A DNA stretch of 6,141 nucleotides from Lachnospiraceae bacterium UBA3821. GTDB taxonomy: Bacteria > Bacillota > Clostridia > Lachnospirales > Lachnospiraceae. Location: NCBI GenBank assembly GCA_002368865.1, contig DFDT01000087.1:10915-17055 (forward strand), written 5' to 3'. This document shows, piece by piece, positions 1 through 6,001 of the stretch. The notes below the pieces were generated by a model. That model saw only the letters and a program-made list of their open reading frames with translations. It searched no databases and had not been told where the DNA came from. Each line of letters starts with the position of its first letter. The first letter of the stretch is position 1. The translations under genes were made by a program, and so were the position numbers.

Positions 1-232
1 CATCGGCGGCAGCCAGCGTGAGGATAAGCTGGAGGTGCTGGAGCAGCGGATGGATGAGTTGGGTCTGAAGAAAGAGGATTACGGGTTCTATCTGGATCTG
101 CGCAGATACGGTTCGGTGCGTCACGCCGGATTCGGACTGGGCTTTGAGAGATGTGTGATGTATCTGACCGGAATGGGTAATATCAGAGATGTGCTGCCTT
201 TCCCAAGAACGGTGAACAACTGCGAACTGTAA
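1..232 (+). CDS. asnS: Asparaginyl-tRNA synthetase, C-terminal fragment (5' end outside window)
   Basis: Only the last 76 codons are present, read from base 2 and ending with TAA at 230-232. The enzyme charges tRNA-Asn with asparagine in the cytoplasm, using ATP. What is visible is the end of a class II aminoacyl-tRNA synthetase core: an IGGSQRED segment, [10 protein letters not shown], then motif 3 ([10 protein letters not shown]), whose arginine contacts ATP, and the closing [11 protein letters not shown] block. That closing block is typical of AsnRS and fits it better than AspRS. Two positions look slightly off the pattern I remember: Arg before HAG, where Pro is common, and Cys after GFER, where Leu is common. 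Neither is a catalytic residue. No clear terminator follows before the next gene 45 nt downstream, so read-through is possible. Confidence 0.93.
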   Translation, partial: IGGSQREDKLEVLEQRMDELGLKKEDYGFYLDLRRYGSVRHAGFGLGFERCVMYLTGMGNIRDVLPFPRTVNNCEL

Positions 233-277
233 GTTTGAGCCGGATGTCCGGAGCAGGGCGGTCATAGGGGTGGTTAC

Positions 278-1519
278 ATGAGAAAGGTATTGAGGAGATT
301 TCTGAAAAAGTGCATAGGCATTCTGATGATCCTGGTGATGATACTGCCGACGGTGACTTATTTTGCGAACAGCCGTATGACGGCGGAAGCAACGACCATT
401 ACCGATGTGCAGAAGAACATTGACAAGATCAATCAGCAGATCAACAAGCTCAACCAAAATGTGGAGAACATGGAGGAGAAGCAGGAGATCCTGGAAGAAG
501 AGATGGAGGATCTGAATGCGGAGATCGTCAATACGATGACCAGTATCGGCATGAAGGAAGATGAGATTGGTGAGACGGAGGTTGCGCTCACTCATAAAGA
601 AGCCGATATTGAGGTTACGGCTGCCGAATATGAAAAGGCCAAAGAGACGGAAGCAAAGCAATATGAGGATATGATCGTCCGCCTGCGCAAGATGTATGAA
701 AACGGCGGGGAGCAGAGCAGTCTGAATATGCTGCTTGCCGGAAACGGACTGGCGGATATGCTGAATCAGATGGATTTTGTGGAGTCGGTATATGCGTATG
801 ATCGCCAGAAACTCACTGAATTTGCCGAGACAAAGGAATTGGTGCTGGAACTCTGGAATCAGCTGGAGGAGGAAAAGCTGAATCTGGAGGAGGAGAAGCG
901 GCAGCTGGAACTGGACAAGCAGGCCTTGGAGGGACAGAAGAAAGATCTGGACAGCCTGCTGGCGCGAAAGAAACAGCAATCCGCCAATTACGATGCGGAG
1001 ATCAAGAAAGCGAAGCAGGAGGCAAGTGTGGCCAAGAAGCAGCTCCAGCAGGAGCAGCAGACGCTGAAACGACTGCAGGAAGAGGCAAAACGGAACAACA
1101 GCACCGTCACCAGCAATGCTGCCAACGGTACTTACACGACCAATTACAATTCCGTTATTGATGCCGCTGACGGAAGTGACCTGGGAAAGCAGGTTGCCAA
1201 GTATGCCTGCCAGTTTATAGGCAATCCCTATGTATTGGGGGGCACAAGCCTGACAAACGGAGCGGACTGTTCCGGATTTACCTATCGCGTATACAGTGAT
1301 TTCGGCTACAAGCTGCCCAGGACTTCCTATGAGCAGCGCAGCGCCGGGAGAGGCGTCAGCTACAGTGAGGTGCAGCCCGGGGATCTGATCTGTTACAGCG
1401 GGCATGTGGCGCTTTACATCGGCGGCGGCATGATCGTGCATGCCAGCACCCAGAAGACGGGCATCAAGATCGGAAACGCACAGTACCGCGAGATCCTTGC
1501 GGTGAGACGGATTATCTAG
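278..1519 (+). CDS. Secreted coiled-coil NlpC/P60 peptidoglycan endopeptidase (PcsB-like architecture)
   Basis: A 413-residue exported cell-wall hydrolase, expected to cut peptide stems of peptidoglycan outside the membrane. Residues 1-38 form a signal peptide: basic start MRKVLRRFLKK, hydrophobic core about 13-30, and a likely cleavage after Ala-Glu-Ala at 36-38. Residues about 40-135 and 175-272 are long charged heptad-like coiled coils. Between them sits a segment (RLRKMYENGG, then a LLAGNGLADML-type helix) resembling the PcsB/EnvC-type coiled-coil domain. A Ser/Thr/Asn-rich linker (about 272-295) leads to the C-terminal NlpC/P60 domain (about 300-413). The catalytic triad is visible: Cys331 in DCSGF, His376 in GHVALYIGG, and His388 in IVHAS. 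The ATG at 278 has an AGGGG Shine-Dalgarno at 266-270 with 7-nt spacing. It lies between asnS and spoIIID with no evident promoter of its own. The coiled coil may restrain the enzyme until a divisome or membrane partner releases it; that is known for PcsB and only inferred here. Confidence 0.9.
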   Translation: MRKVLRRFLKKCIGILMILVMILPTVTYFANSRMTAEATTITDVQKNIDKINQQINKLNQNVENMEEKQEILEEEMEDLNAEIVNTMTSIGMKEDEIGETEVALTHKEADIEVTAAEYEKAKETEAKQYEDMIVRLRKMYENGGEQSSLNMLLAGNGLADMLNQMDFVESVYAYDRQKLTEFAETKELVLELWNQLEEEKLNLEEEKRQLELDKQALEGQKKDLDSLLARKKQQSANYDAEIKKAKQEASVAKKQLQQEQQTLKRLQEEAKRNNSTVTSNAANGTYTTNYNSVIDAADGSDLGKQVAKYACQFIGNPYVLGGTSLTNGADCSGFTYRVYSDFGYKLPRTSYEQRSAGRGVSYSEVQPGDLICYSGHVALYIGGGMIVHASTQKTGIKIGNAQYREILAVRRII

Positions 1520-1528
1520 TGAATTTAT

Positions 1529-1557
1529 TCATACCCCTTGGGAATTGTTCATACATT
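1529..1557 (+). promoter_or_regulatory. Sigma-E-type promoter of spoIIID
   Basis: The sequence TCATACC (1529-1535) is followed after 14 nt by CATACATT (1550-1557). This fits the mother-cell sigma-E core pattern as I know it: ATA, then 16-18 nt, then CATACANT, with ATA at 1531-1533 and exactly 16 nt between. The predicted transcription start is near 1564, about 10 nt before the spoIIID ribosome binding site. In Bacillus, spoIIID is a sigma-E target, so position and motif agree. The promoter begins only 10 nt after the stop codon of the NlpC/P60 gene. Confidence 0.7.
1543..1552 (-). promoter_or_regulatory. Candidate SpoIIID binding site (autoregulation)
   Basis: Read on the minus strand, ATGAACAATT matches all ten positions of the degenerate SpoIIID consensus WWRRACARNY known from Bacillus subtilis. 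It overlaps the start of the -10 element of the spoIIID promoter. SpoIIID is known to influence its own transcription, so the place is sensible. The consensus is loose and a chance match is quite possible, hence the low confidence. Confidence 0.35.
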
Positions 1558-1573
1558 GTATAAACGATTCTTT

Positions 1574-1579
1574 AAGGGG
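1574..1579 (+). promoter_or_regulatory. Ribosome binding site that fixes the TTG start of spoIIID
   Basis: AAGGGG lies 7 nt before the TTG at 1587. The in-frame upstream ATG at 1545 lies inside the predicted promoter, before the likely transcript start, so it cannot be the normal start. The TTG start also gives the N-terminus expected of SpoIIID (M-K-D-Y-I-E-E-R). Confidence 0.8.
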
Positions 1580-1586
1580 TATTCTT

Positions 1587-1847
1587 TTGAAAGATTATAT
1601 CGAGGAGCGAGCGGTTTCTATCGCCAATTATATCATTGATCACAATGCCACCGTGAGACAGACGGCCGGGGCGTTCGGCGTATCCAAATCCACTGTACAT
1701 AAGGACGTGACTGACAGACTTTCAAAGATCAATCCGGCGTTGGCGACACAGGCGAGGAAGGTGTTGGATGTCAATAAGTCGGAGCGCCATATCCGGGGGG
1801 GTATGGCTACGAAGGAGAAGTACCTGCACAAAGCGCAGCGTGTGTGA
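1587..1847 (+). CDS. spoIIID: Sporulation transcriptional regulator SpoIIID
   Basis: An 86-residue DNA-binding protein that, in the mother cell of sporulating Firmicutes, represses or activates many sigma-E-dependent genes and helps the switch to sigma-K. The Bacillus protein is about 93 residues, so this is full length with a slightly shorter tail. The N-terminus DYIEERAVSIANYI matches the family pattern. A helix-turn-helix spans about 21-45, with the recognition helix in GVSKSTVHKDVTDRL, followed by INPALA and a second DNA-contacting basic region RHIRGG-ATKEKY near 67-79. The start is TTG at 1587, chosen from the ribosome binding site and family N-terminus; a longer reading from 1545 would begin within the promoter. 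It has its own sigma-E-like promoter and a strong terminator, so it is probably monocistronic during sporulation, although read-through from the hydrolase gene cannot be excluded. Confidence 0.94.
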   Translation: MKDYIEERAVSIANYIIDHNATVRQTAGAFGVSKSTVHKDVTDRLSKINPALATQARKVLDVNKSERHIRGGMATKEKYLHKAQRV

Positions 1848-1881
1848 CCGGACGTATGTGCCCAAAGACTATATATAGCGT

Positions 1882-1920
1882 AAAAAAACCACTGCGGAGC
1901 AATCTGTAGTGGTTTTTTTT
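1882..1920 (+). terminator. Strong intrinsic terminator after spoIIID
   Basis: A 14-bp stem pairs 1882-1895 with 1906-1919, including one G-T wobble, around a 10-nt loop. The core is ACCACTGC/GTAGTGGT, flanked by a run of seven A on the left and eight T on the right. The A-run on the left would also give a T-run on the opposite strand, so it could work both ways, but no minus-strand gene is seen here. It separates spoIIID from the dynamin-like gene. Confidence 0.9.
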
Positions 1921-1948
1921 GGAAAAAATCTGAAAAATATTTGCTGAA

Positions 1949-1966
1949 AATGTGCATTTGCACATT
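1949..1966. promoter_or_regulatory. Perfect inverted repeat, probable operator of the dynamin-like gene
   Basis: AATGTGCA-TT-TGCACATT is a perfect dyad with 8-bp arms and a 2-nt centre. It ends on the first two bases of the -35 hexamer of the downstream promoter. It has no T-run and such a short centre that it is unlikely to be an RNA hairpin terminator; a dimeric transcription factor site is the simplest reading. I cannot name the regulator. The half-site spacing does not fit the CRP/FNR pattern. Confidence 0.55.
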
Positions 1967-1993
1967 GATTATATCAGACAAATAGTTTATAAT
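1965..1993 (+). promoter_or_regulatory. Housekeeping (sigma-A-type) promoter for the dynamin-like gene
   Basis: TTGATT (1965-1970) and TATAAT (1988-1993) are separated by exactly 17 nt, close to the sigma-A consensus, with a perfect -10. Transcription would begin near 2000, giving a leader of about 95 nt before the start codon at 2095. The leader contains a small hairpin (CATGC 2034-2038 with GCATG 2045-2049) but nothing I can recognise as a riboswitch. The promoter directly follows the spoIIID terminator, so it starts a new transcription unit. Confidence 0.75.
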
Positions 1994-2083
1994 AGATACA
2001 GTTTCATACTGGGGTCAGTAGGGCGACCAACAGCATGCTTTGGGGCATGTATGGGGCGTTTCTGCATAATACCGCAGATATAT

Positions 2084-2089
2084 GGGAGG
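2084..2089 (+). promoter_or_regulatory. Ribosome binding site that decides the start of the dynamin-like gene
   Basis: GGGAGG lies 5 nt before the ATG at 2095. The in-frame ATG at 2035, which would add 20 residues, has no comparable Shine-Dalgarno and sits in the stem of a small leader hairpin. The start at 2095 is therefore preferred. Confidence 0.8.
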
Positions 2090-2094
2090 TCAGA

Positions 2095-4575
2095 ATGGGC
2101 AAGCAAGTATTACAGATGAAATATCATCCTGCGAAGAAGGAAGTGGAGTTCCACCGTTTTGATAACGGACAGGAAGTTTCAATCAAGAACGACAGCCGCC
2201 TTATGCAATATATGGGCATGAAGGGCAAGTTCGTTTTGCAGGATCACGGAAATGCTTTCTTTGAGGACATCACACATGCATTTGACAATCTGGAAGAGAT
2301 TGAGATGCAGGTTGTTACGACGAAGATGGACTATGAAGACTTTGTGCAGATGGTGGAGTATTACAATGCAGAGCCGGATGCATGCAAGATCACGCCGACT
2401 CTGATCGCGGAGTTGCCTGATATGACGCATACTTTTGCGGAAGTTAAAAAGTATGGGGAGCAGGCTGCTGAGATCCTGGGAAGACACAGACAGAATCTGT
2501 TTGAGATTCCTTTGGAAAATGAAAATGTAAAGAAGAGTGCGGAGAGTTTTGCGGAGCAGATCGACGAGGAGCGCAACAACATTCATGACAAGATTGACAG
2601 TCTGAATGACAATGCGGTGAGCCTTTGCTTTACCGGTGTGTACAGTGCCGGAAAGTCTACTCTGATCAATGCACTTCTGGGATATAAGATCCTGCCGGAG
2701 AAGATCACCTCCGAGACAGCGAAGATGTTCTGCATCTCCAGCCCGAAGGCAGGCGAGTGCGTAAGGATCATCTTTAATATTGACGGCACCTATTCCGAAC
2801 TGGATTGGAATGATGTGCTGGTTGGATTTGCATTCTCACAGGGACTTGCGGAGAATCCCACCAAGGCGACGATCCAGGAGGAGGTCACCAGAGTGCAGCA
2901 GGAGAAACTGCCGCAGCATGAGCAGATCAGAGCGATCCTCACCATGCTGAACACGATGGACAACGTTTCCGCAGACATCCGGATCCGTTTCCCGGTGGCT
3001 CTGGACAGTGCGAATGTACAGTACATCATTTACGATACACCCGGTACCGACAGTAACTATGCGGAGCATCAGACCGTTTTGATGGATGCGCTTTCCGAGC
3101 AGAAGCAGTCCATCCTGATCTTCGTTGCGGCGCCGAATAAGACGGAGGGCAGCGGCAATAACGCGTTGCTGAAGTACCTGAAGGAAGCCGAGGAAAAGAA
3201 CAGCAAGACCAGCATTGATATCAGCCGTTCGCTGTTTGTGATCAACTGGTCTGATTGTATTGACTCCGATGCCAGAAAAGATCTGCAGCATGAGGAGATC
3301 AAGTATAAGGACGATGATTCTTTCTCCATCCGCCTGGCGGATAAGAAGCTGTTTTTCATCTCCGCAAAATACGGTTATGCCGCAAGAGCCATGAGAAACG
3401 GGATCGCTTCCGAGAAGGATATGTCCGAGTTTAACAAAGGTCTGACCAATATGACCGATAAGTTCGGCGGCTATTGCTACAGAGAGAACCGCTGCGCTAT
3501 GTCCGAGTTCGCCACCAAGCGGATGACGGAGCGCTGTGAGGAGGCTTTGAAAGAGGCAGAGGAAAAGAAGGACGATGTGTCCGTATTGGAAGTGGCTGCC
3601 GGCCTGTATGCACTGGAAAGCGAGATCCTGCAGTACGGTGAGAAATACGCGTCCGCTGTAAAGGCTTCTGCGATCATTGACAGTGTGGACAAGGCATTGT
3701 CCAAGTTGAGCAACCGTGCCGTATCCCTGCGTGAGAGCAATCGCGAGGAGATCAAGGCGATTGAGAAGAATATTGTGGAGCTGCGCAGGACCATCAATGA
3801 GGCCATCGAGAAGGAGTACAATAATTCTTCCATTCCGGAGAATACGCCGCTCCCAGAGGAGGCCAGCATGACGCTGGGTCTCGATCGGGCAACGCTGTAC
3901 AGTTCCATCGTAGGAAACACAAAAAATTACATGGATCATGAGCTGAGAGGCTGGTTCCTGGGACTGTTCGGTCGTGTGAAAGTGAAGGATCGCGATAAGG
4001 ACAATGTACGCGATATGATCAACAGCGCGATCGATGATTACACGGATAAGTTCCTGACACAGAGACAGATCCTGCTGGAGAGCCAGAGAGATATTTTCAT
4101 GGATGCAGTGAAGCAGACCATTATGGACAACGGTAACATCTCCAAGGCGGCGAAGAAGTTCTTCCTGGATGTGCCGGCTCCGCAGGTAGTGAAGCCCGGT
4201 ATCACCAACTGGGGAGAGTTGTATGATTCCCATTGCCGTACCGAGAAATTCCTGATGTTCAAGGGCGAATATCTGGATAAAGTCGGCTTTGTTCAGGATG
4301 TGGAGAAGATGCTGGTGCAGATCGCAGACAGTATGTACATGGATTACAGCAGAGATTACAGAAACGCACTGGAGTCCCTGCTACAGCAGATCAAGACCCA
4401 GTTTGAGGGCAATCTGGATACCTACTCGCTGTATATGAAGGCTATGGTGGAGAACCGCGACGCAATGCAGCAATTGGGTGAAAAGGTGGCGGATGTGGCA
4501 ACAGAGCTGTTTGACTGCCAGAAGCAGTTGAATGACATCATCTGGAATCTGAGACTGACTTCGTTCTGGCTGTAA
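2095..4575 (+). CDS. Dynamin-like large GTPase
   Basis: An 826-residue bacterial dynamin-like protein, expected to bind and hydrolyse GTP and to act at membranes by oligomerising. Residues 1-165 form an N-terminal region I do not recognise. The GTPase domain follows: G1 P-loop GVYSAGKS at 181-188, G2 threonine at 208 in SETAK, G3 DTPG at 314-317, a G4-like NWSD at 384-387 after the strand LFVI, and a G5-like SAK at 423-425. The G4 lacks the usual lysine of N/TKxD. The 126-residue gap between G1 and G3 seems long for the family. Residues about 470-600 and 640-820 are charged and helical, as in a dynamin stalk. A short hydrophobic, aromatic stretch (GWFLGLFGR, 619-627) between them could be a membrane-touching tip. 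No signal peptide or full transmembrane helix is seen, so it should be cytoplasmic and peripheral. The start at 2095 is set by its ribosome binding site. It has its own promoter with a dyad operator. Specific role unknown: membrane repair, stress response, vesicle scission and defence are all possible. Confidence 0.85.
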   Translation: MGKQVLQMKYHPAKKEVEFHRFDNGQEVSIKNDSRLMQYMGMKGKFVLQDHGNAFFEDITHAFDNLEEIEMQVVTTKMDYEDFVQMVEYYNAEPDACKITPTLIAELPDMTHTFAEVKKYGEQAAEILGRHRQNLFEIPLENENVKKSAESFAEQIDEERNNIHDKIDSLNDNAVSLCFTGVYSAGKSTLINALLGYKILPEKITSETAKMFCISSPKAGECVRIIFNIDGTYSELDWNDVLVGFAFSQGLAENPTKATIQEEVTRVQQEKLPQHEQIRAILTMLNTMDNVSADIRIRFPVALDSANVQYIIYDTPGTDSNYAEHQTVLMDALSEQKQSILIFVAAPNKTEGSGNNALLKYLKEAEEKNSKTSIDISRSLFVINWSDCIDSDARKDLQHEEIKYKDDDSFSIRLADKKLFFISAKYGYAARAMRNGIASEKDMSEFNKGLTNMTDKFGGYCYRENRCAMSEFATKRMTERCEEALKEAEEKKDDVSVLEVAAGLYALESEILQYGEKYASAVKASAIIDSVDKALSKLSNRAVSLRESNREEIKAIEKNIVELRRTINEAIEKEYNNSSIPENTPLPEEASMTLGLDRATLYSSIVGNTKNYMDHELRGWFLGLFGRVKVKDRDKDNVRDMINSAIDDYTDKFLTQRQILLESQRDIFMDAVKQTIMDNGNISKAAKKFFLDVPAPQVVKPGITNWGELYDSHCRTEKFLMFKGEYLDKVGFVQDVEKMLVQIADSMYMDYSRDYRNALESLLQQIKTQFEGNLDTYSLYMKAMVENRDAMQQLGEKVADVATELFDCQKQLNDIIWNLRLTSFWL

Positions 4576-4611
4576 GGGAAAAGACGTGGGATAATAAGAA
4601 AAGATTTGAGG

Positions 4612-4640
4612 GCACAGCCTCGGAATGGGGCTGTGCTTTT
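4612..4640 (+). terminator. Hairpin with short T-run after the dynamin-like gene (probably partial terminator)
   Basis: GCACAGCC (4612-4619) pairs perfectly with GGCTGTGC (4629-4636) around a 9-nt loop, followed by TTTTCT. The stem is GC-rich but the T-run has only four bases, so termination may be leaky. Some transcripts could then continue into the VWA gene, which has no clear promoter of its own in the 38 nt left before its start. Confidence 0.65.
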
Positions 4641-4644
4641 CTAA

Positions 4645-4664
4645 GTTAGAGGAGCGTTTCTAAC
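4645..4664. repeat. Small inverted repeat just upstream of the VWA gene
   Basis: GTTAGA (4645-4650) and TCTAAC (4659-4664) are perfect complements, extendable by two G-T pairs to a 4-nt loop. The repeat holds the purine-rich AGAGGAG that would otherwise look like a Shine-Dalgarno, although that stretch is about 24 nt from the ATG at 4679 and not usable for it. It may be an operator or RNA hairpin, or may be chance. Confidence 0.3.
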
Positions 4665-4678
4665 ATTGTTTCGCGAGA

Positions 4679-6001
4679 ATGGGGAGAGAGGGTTTGGGTG
4701 ATTCGGAGCAAAAAAAGAAAAGGGAGCAGGCAGGCAGTGCGCTGGCGGCACAGGTTCTGCAGCTGGCCCACGATGATCTGCTGATGCATCTGCGCTTTTT
4801 TGATACGGCGCTGGCAAAAGTCCCGTGGAGAGAGCGGAACGGGATCGGCTGTATGGCGACGGACGGGGCAGTCTGTTATTATGACCCGGTGTGGGTGTTG
4901 CAGACCTATCAGAAAGAGGAGAAGCGCATTGCCAGGATTTATCTGCATATGCTGCTGCACTGCGTGTTCGCTCACAGCTTTCAATACGAAAAGCTGGAGG
5001 GAAAATACTGGGATCTGGCGGCGGATATTGCGGTGGAGAATGTGATCCTGGACATGCAGCTGACAGATGTGTCATTAGAGCAGGATGCGGATGTAAAGCG
5101 GAAGTTGAAGATCTTAAGGGAGGATATCGGACCGCTGACTGCGGAGCGGATCTACCGGTATTTCAGGCATAATCCGCTCACGGAGCGGGAGGAGCAGGAG
5201 CTTCATGCACTGTTTTTGCAGGATATACATTCTCTGTGGCGGCCTGCGGAAAATTATGAGATCGGACTGGAGCAGTGGAAGAAGATCAGTGAGCGGATCA
5301 AGGCAGATCTGAAGTCTTTTACCAAGGCACGGGCGGGGGCGGAGACTCTGGAGAAGAATCTGGAGGAAACCACCAGGGACCGCTATGACTACAGTGAGAT
5401 CCTGCAGCGGTTTACGGTGATGGGGGAAGATATCACCGTAAATGATGAGGAGTTTGATTATATTTATTACACTTACGGTTTGGAGCGTTACGGGAATCTG
5501 CCGCTGATCGAGCCTTTGGAGTACAAGGAAACCCACAAGGTGCGGGAGTTTGTGATTGCCATTGACACGTCGGCGTCCTGCAGGGGATCGGTGGTGCGGA
5601 ATTTTTTGCGAAAGACATATTCCATCCTGAAGTCGTCGGAGAATTTTTTTCATAAGATCAATGTACATATCATTCAGTGCGACAATGAGGTCAAAAATGA
5701 CACAAAAGTCACTTCTGAGGAAGAATTTGAGAATTTTATGAAGTATGGGAAACTCACAGGGTTCGGGGCAACGGATTTCAGGCCGGTGTTCACGTATCTG
5801 GAGGAGCTGAAAAGTCAGGGGGAATTTGAGAACCTGAAAGGGCTGATCTATTTCACGGACGGCTATGGCATCTATCCGGAAAAGATGCCGGATTATGACG
5901 TGATCTTTGCATTTCTGGATGAGGATGAAAATCGGACCGCGGTGCCGCCCTGGAGTCTGAAAGTGGTGTTGGAGAGCGAGGAGTTTGAGGATGAACATTA
6001 A
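4679..6001 (+). CDS. VWA-like protein with metallopeptidase-like N-terminal domain (DUF2201-type)
   Basis: A 440-residue cytoplasmic protein with two recognisable parts. Residues about 20-290 resemble the DUF2201 N-terminal putative metallopeptidase domain: the helix IYLHMLLHCVFAH gives His90, His94 and His99, followed by WDLAADIAVENVI (111-123), where these families have a further metal-site region. The usual HExxH glutamate is Met91, so peptidase activity is doubtful. Residues about 288-430 form a von Willebrand factor A domain with a complete-looking MIDAS metal site: D296, S298 and S300 in DTSAS, Thr365 in GATDF, and Asp394 in TDG. Such domains bind protein partners through a divalent metal and commonly work with MoxR-type AAA+ ATPases. 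That fits the next gene, whose start overlaps this one by 11 nt. The start is uncertain: ATG 4679 has only a weak ribosome binding site, while TTG 4694 has GGAG at 4683-4686 with 7-nt spacing. The choice changes only five residues. Confidence 0.85.
   Translation: MGREGLGDSEQKKKREQAGSALAAQVLQLAHDDLLMHLRFFDTALAKVPWRERNGIGCMATDGAVCYYDPVWVLQTYQKEEKRIARIYLHMLLHCVFAHSFQYEKLEGKYWDLAADIAVENVILDMQLTDVSLEQDADVKRKLKILREDIGPLTAERIYRYFRHNPLTEREEQELHALFLQDIHSLWRPAENYEIGLEQWKKISERIKADLKSFTKARAGAETLEKNLEETTRDRYDYSEILQRFTVMGEDITVNDEEFDYIYYTYGLERYGNLPLIEPLEYKETHKVREFVIAIDTSASCRGSVVRNFLRKTYSILKSSENFFHKINVHIIQCDNEVKNDTKVTSEEEFENFMKYGKLTGFGATDFRPVFTYLEELKSQGEFENLKGLIYFTDGYGIYPEKMPDYDVIFAFLDEDENRTAVPPWSLKVVLESEEFEDEH
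5978..5983 (+). promoter_or_regulatory. Ribosome binding site of the AAA+ ATPase gene, inside the VWA gene
   Basis: GAGGAG lies 7 nt before the ATG at 5991, within the last codons of the VWA gene. Together with the 11-nt overlap of the two reading frames it supports translational coupling of the pair. Confidence 0.7.

Noticed and set aside
240..251. CCGG-ATGT-CCGG small inverted repeat after asnS as a terminator
   Set aside because: The stem is only 4-5 bp, with no T-run after it, so there is no good case for termination.
1869..1878. CTATATATAG palindrome after spoIIID
   Set aside because: A short AT-repeat palindrome before a terminator is easily explained by chance.
1951..1964. TGTG-N6-CACA read as a CRP/FNR-family site
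   Set aside because: The known pattern TGTGA-N6-TCACA needs 8 nt between the TGTG and CACA halves; here there are only 6, so the family cannot be assigned. The dyad is kept as an operator of unknown type.
1958..1993. TTGCAC (1958-1963) as the -35 for the TATAAT at 1988
   Set aside because: The spacer would be 24 nt; TTGATT at 1965 gives the ideal 17 nt.
2836..4233. Long open frame on the minus strand (465 codons) opposite the dynamin-like gene
   Set aside because: It lies wholly within a convincing GTPase gene, its translation is rich in Leu/His/Arg/Ile as expected from an antisense shadow, it shows no known motif, and no minus-strand promoter was evident.
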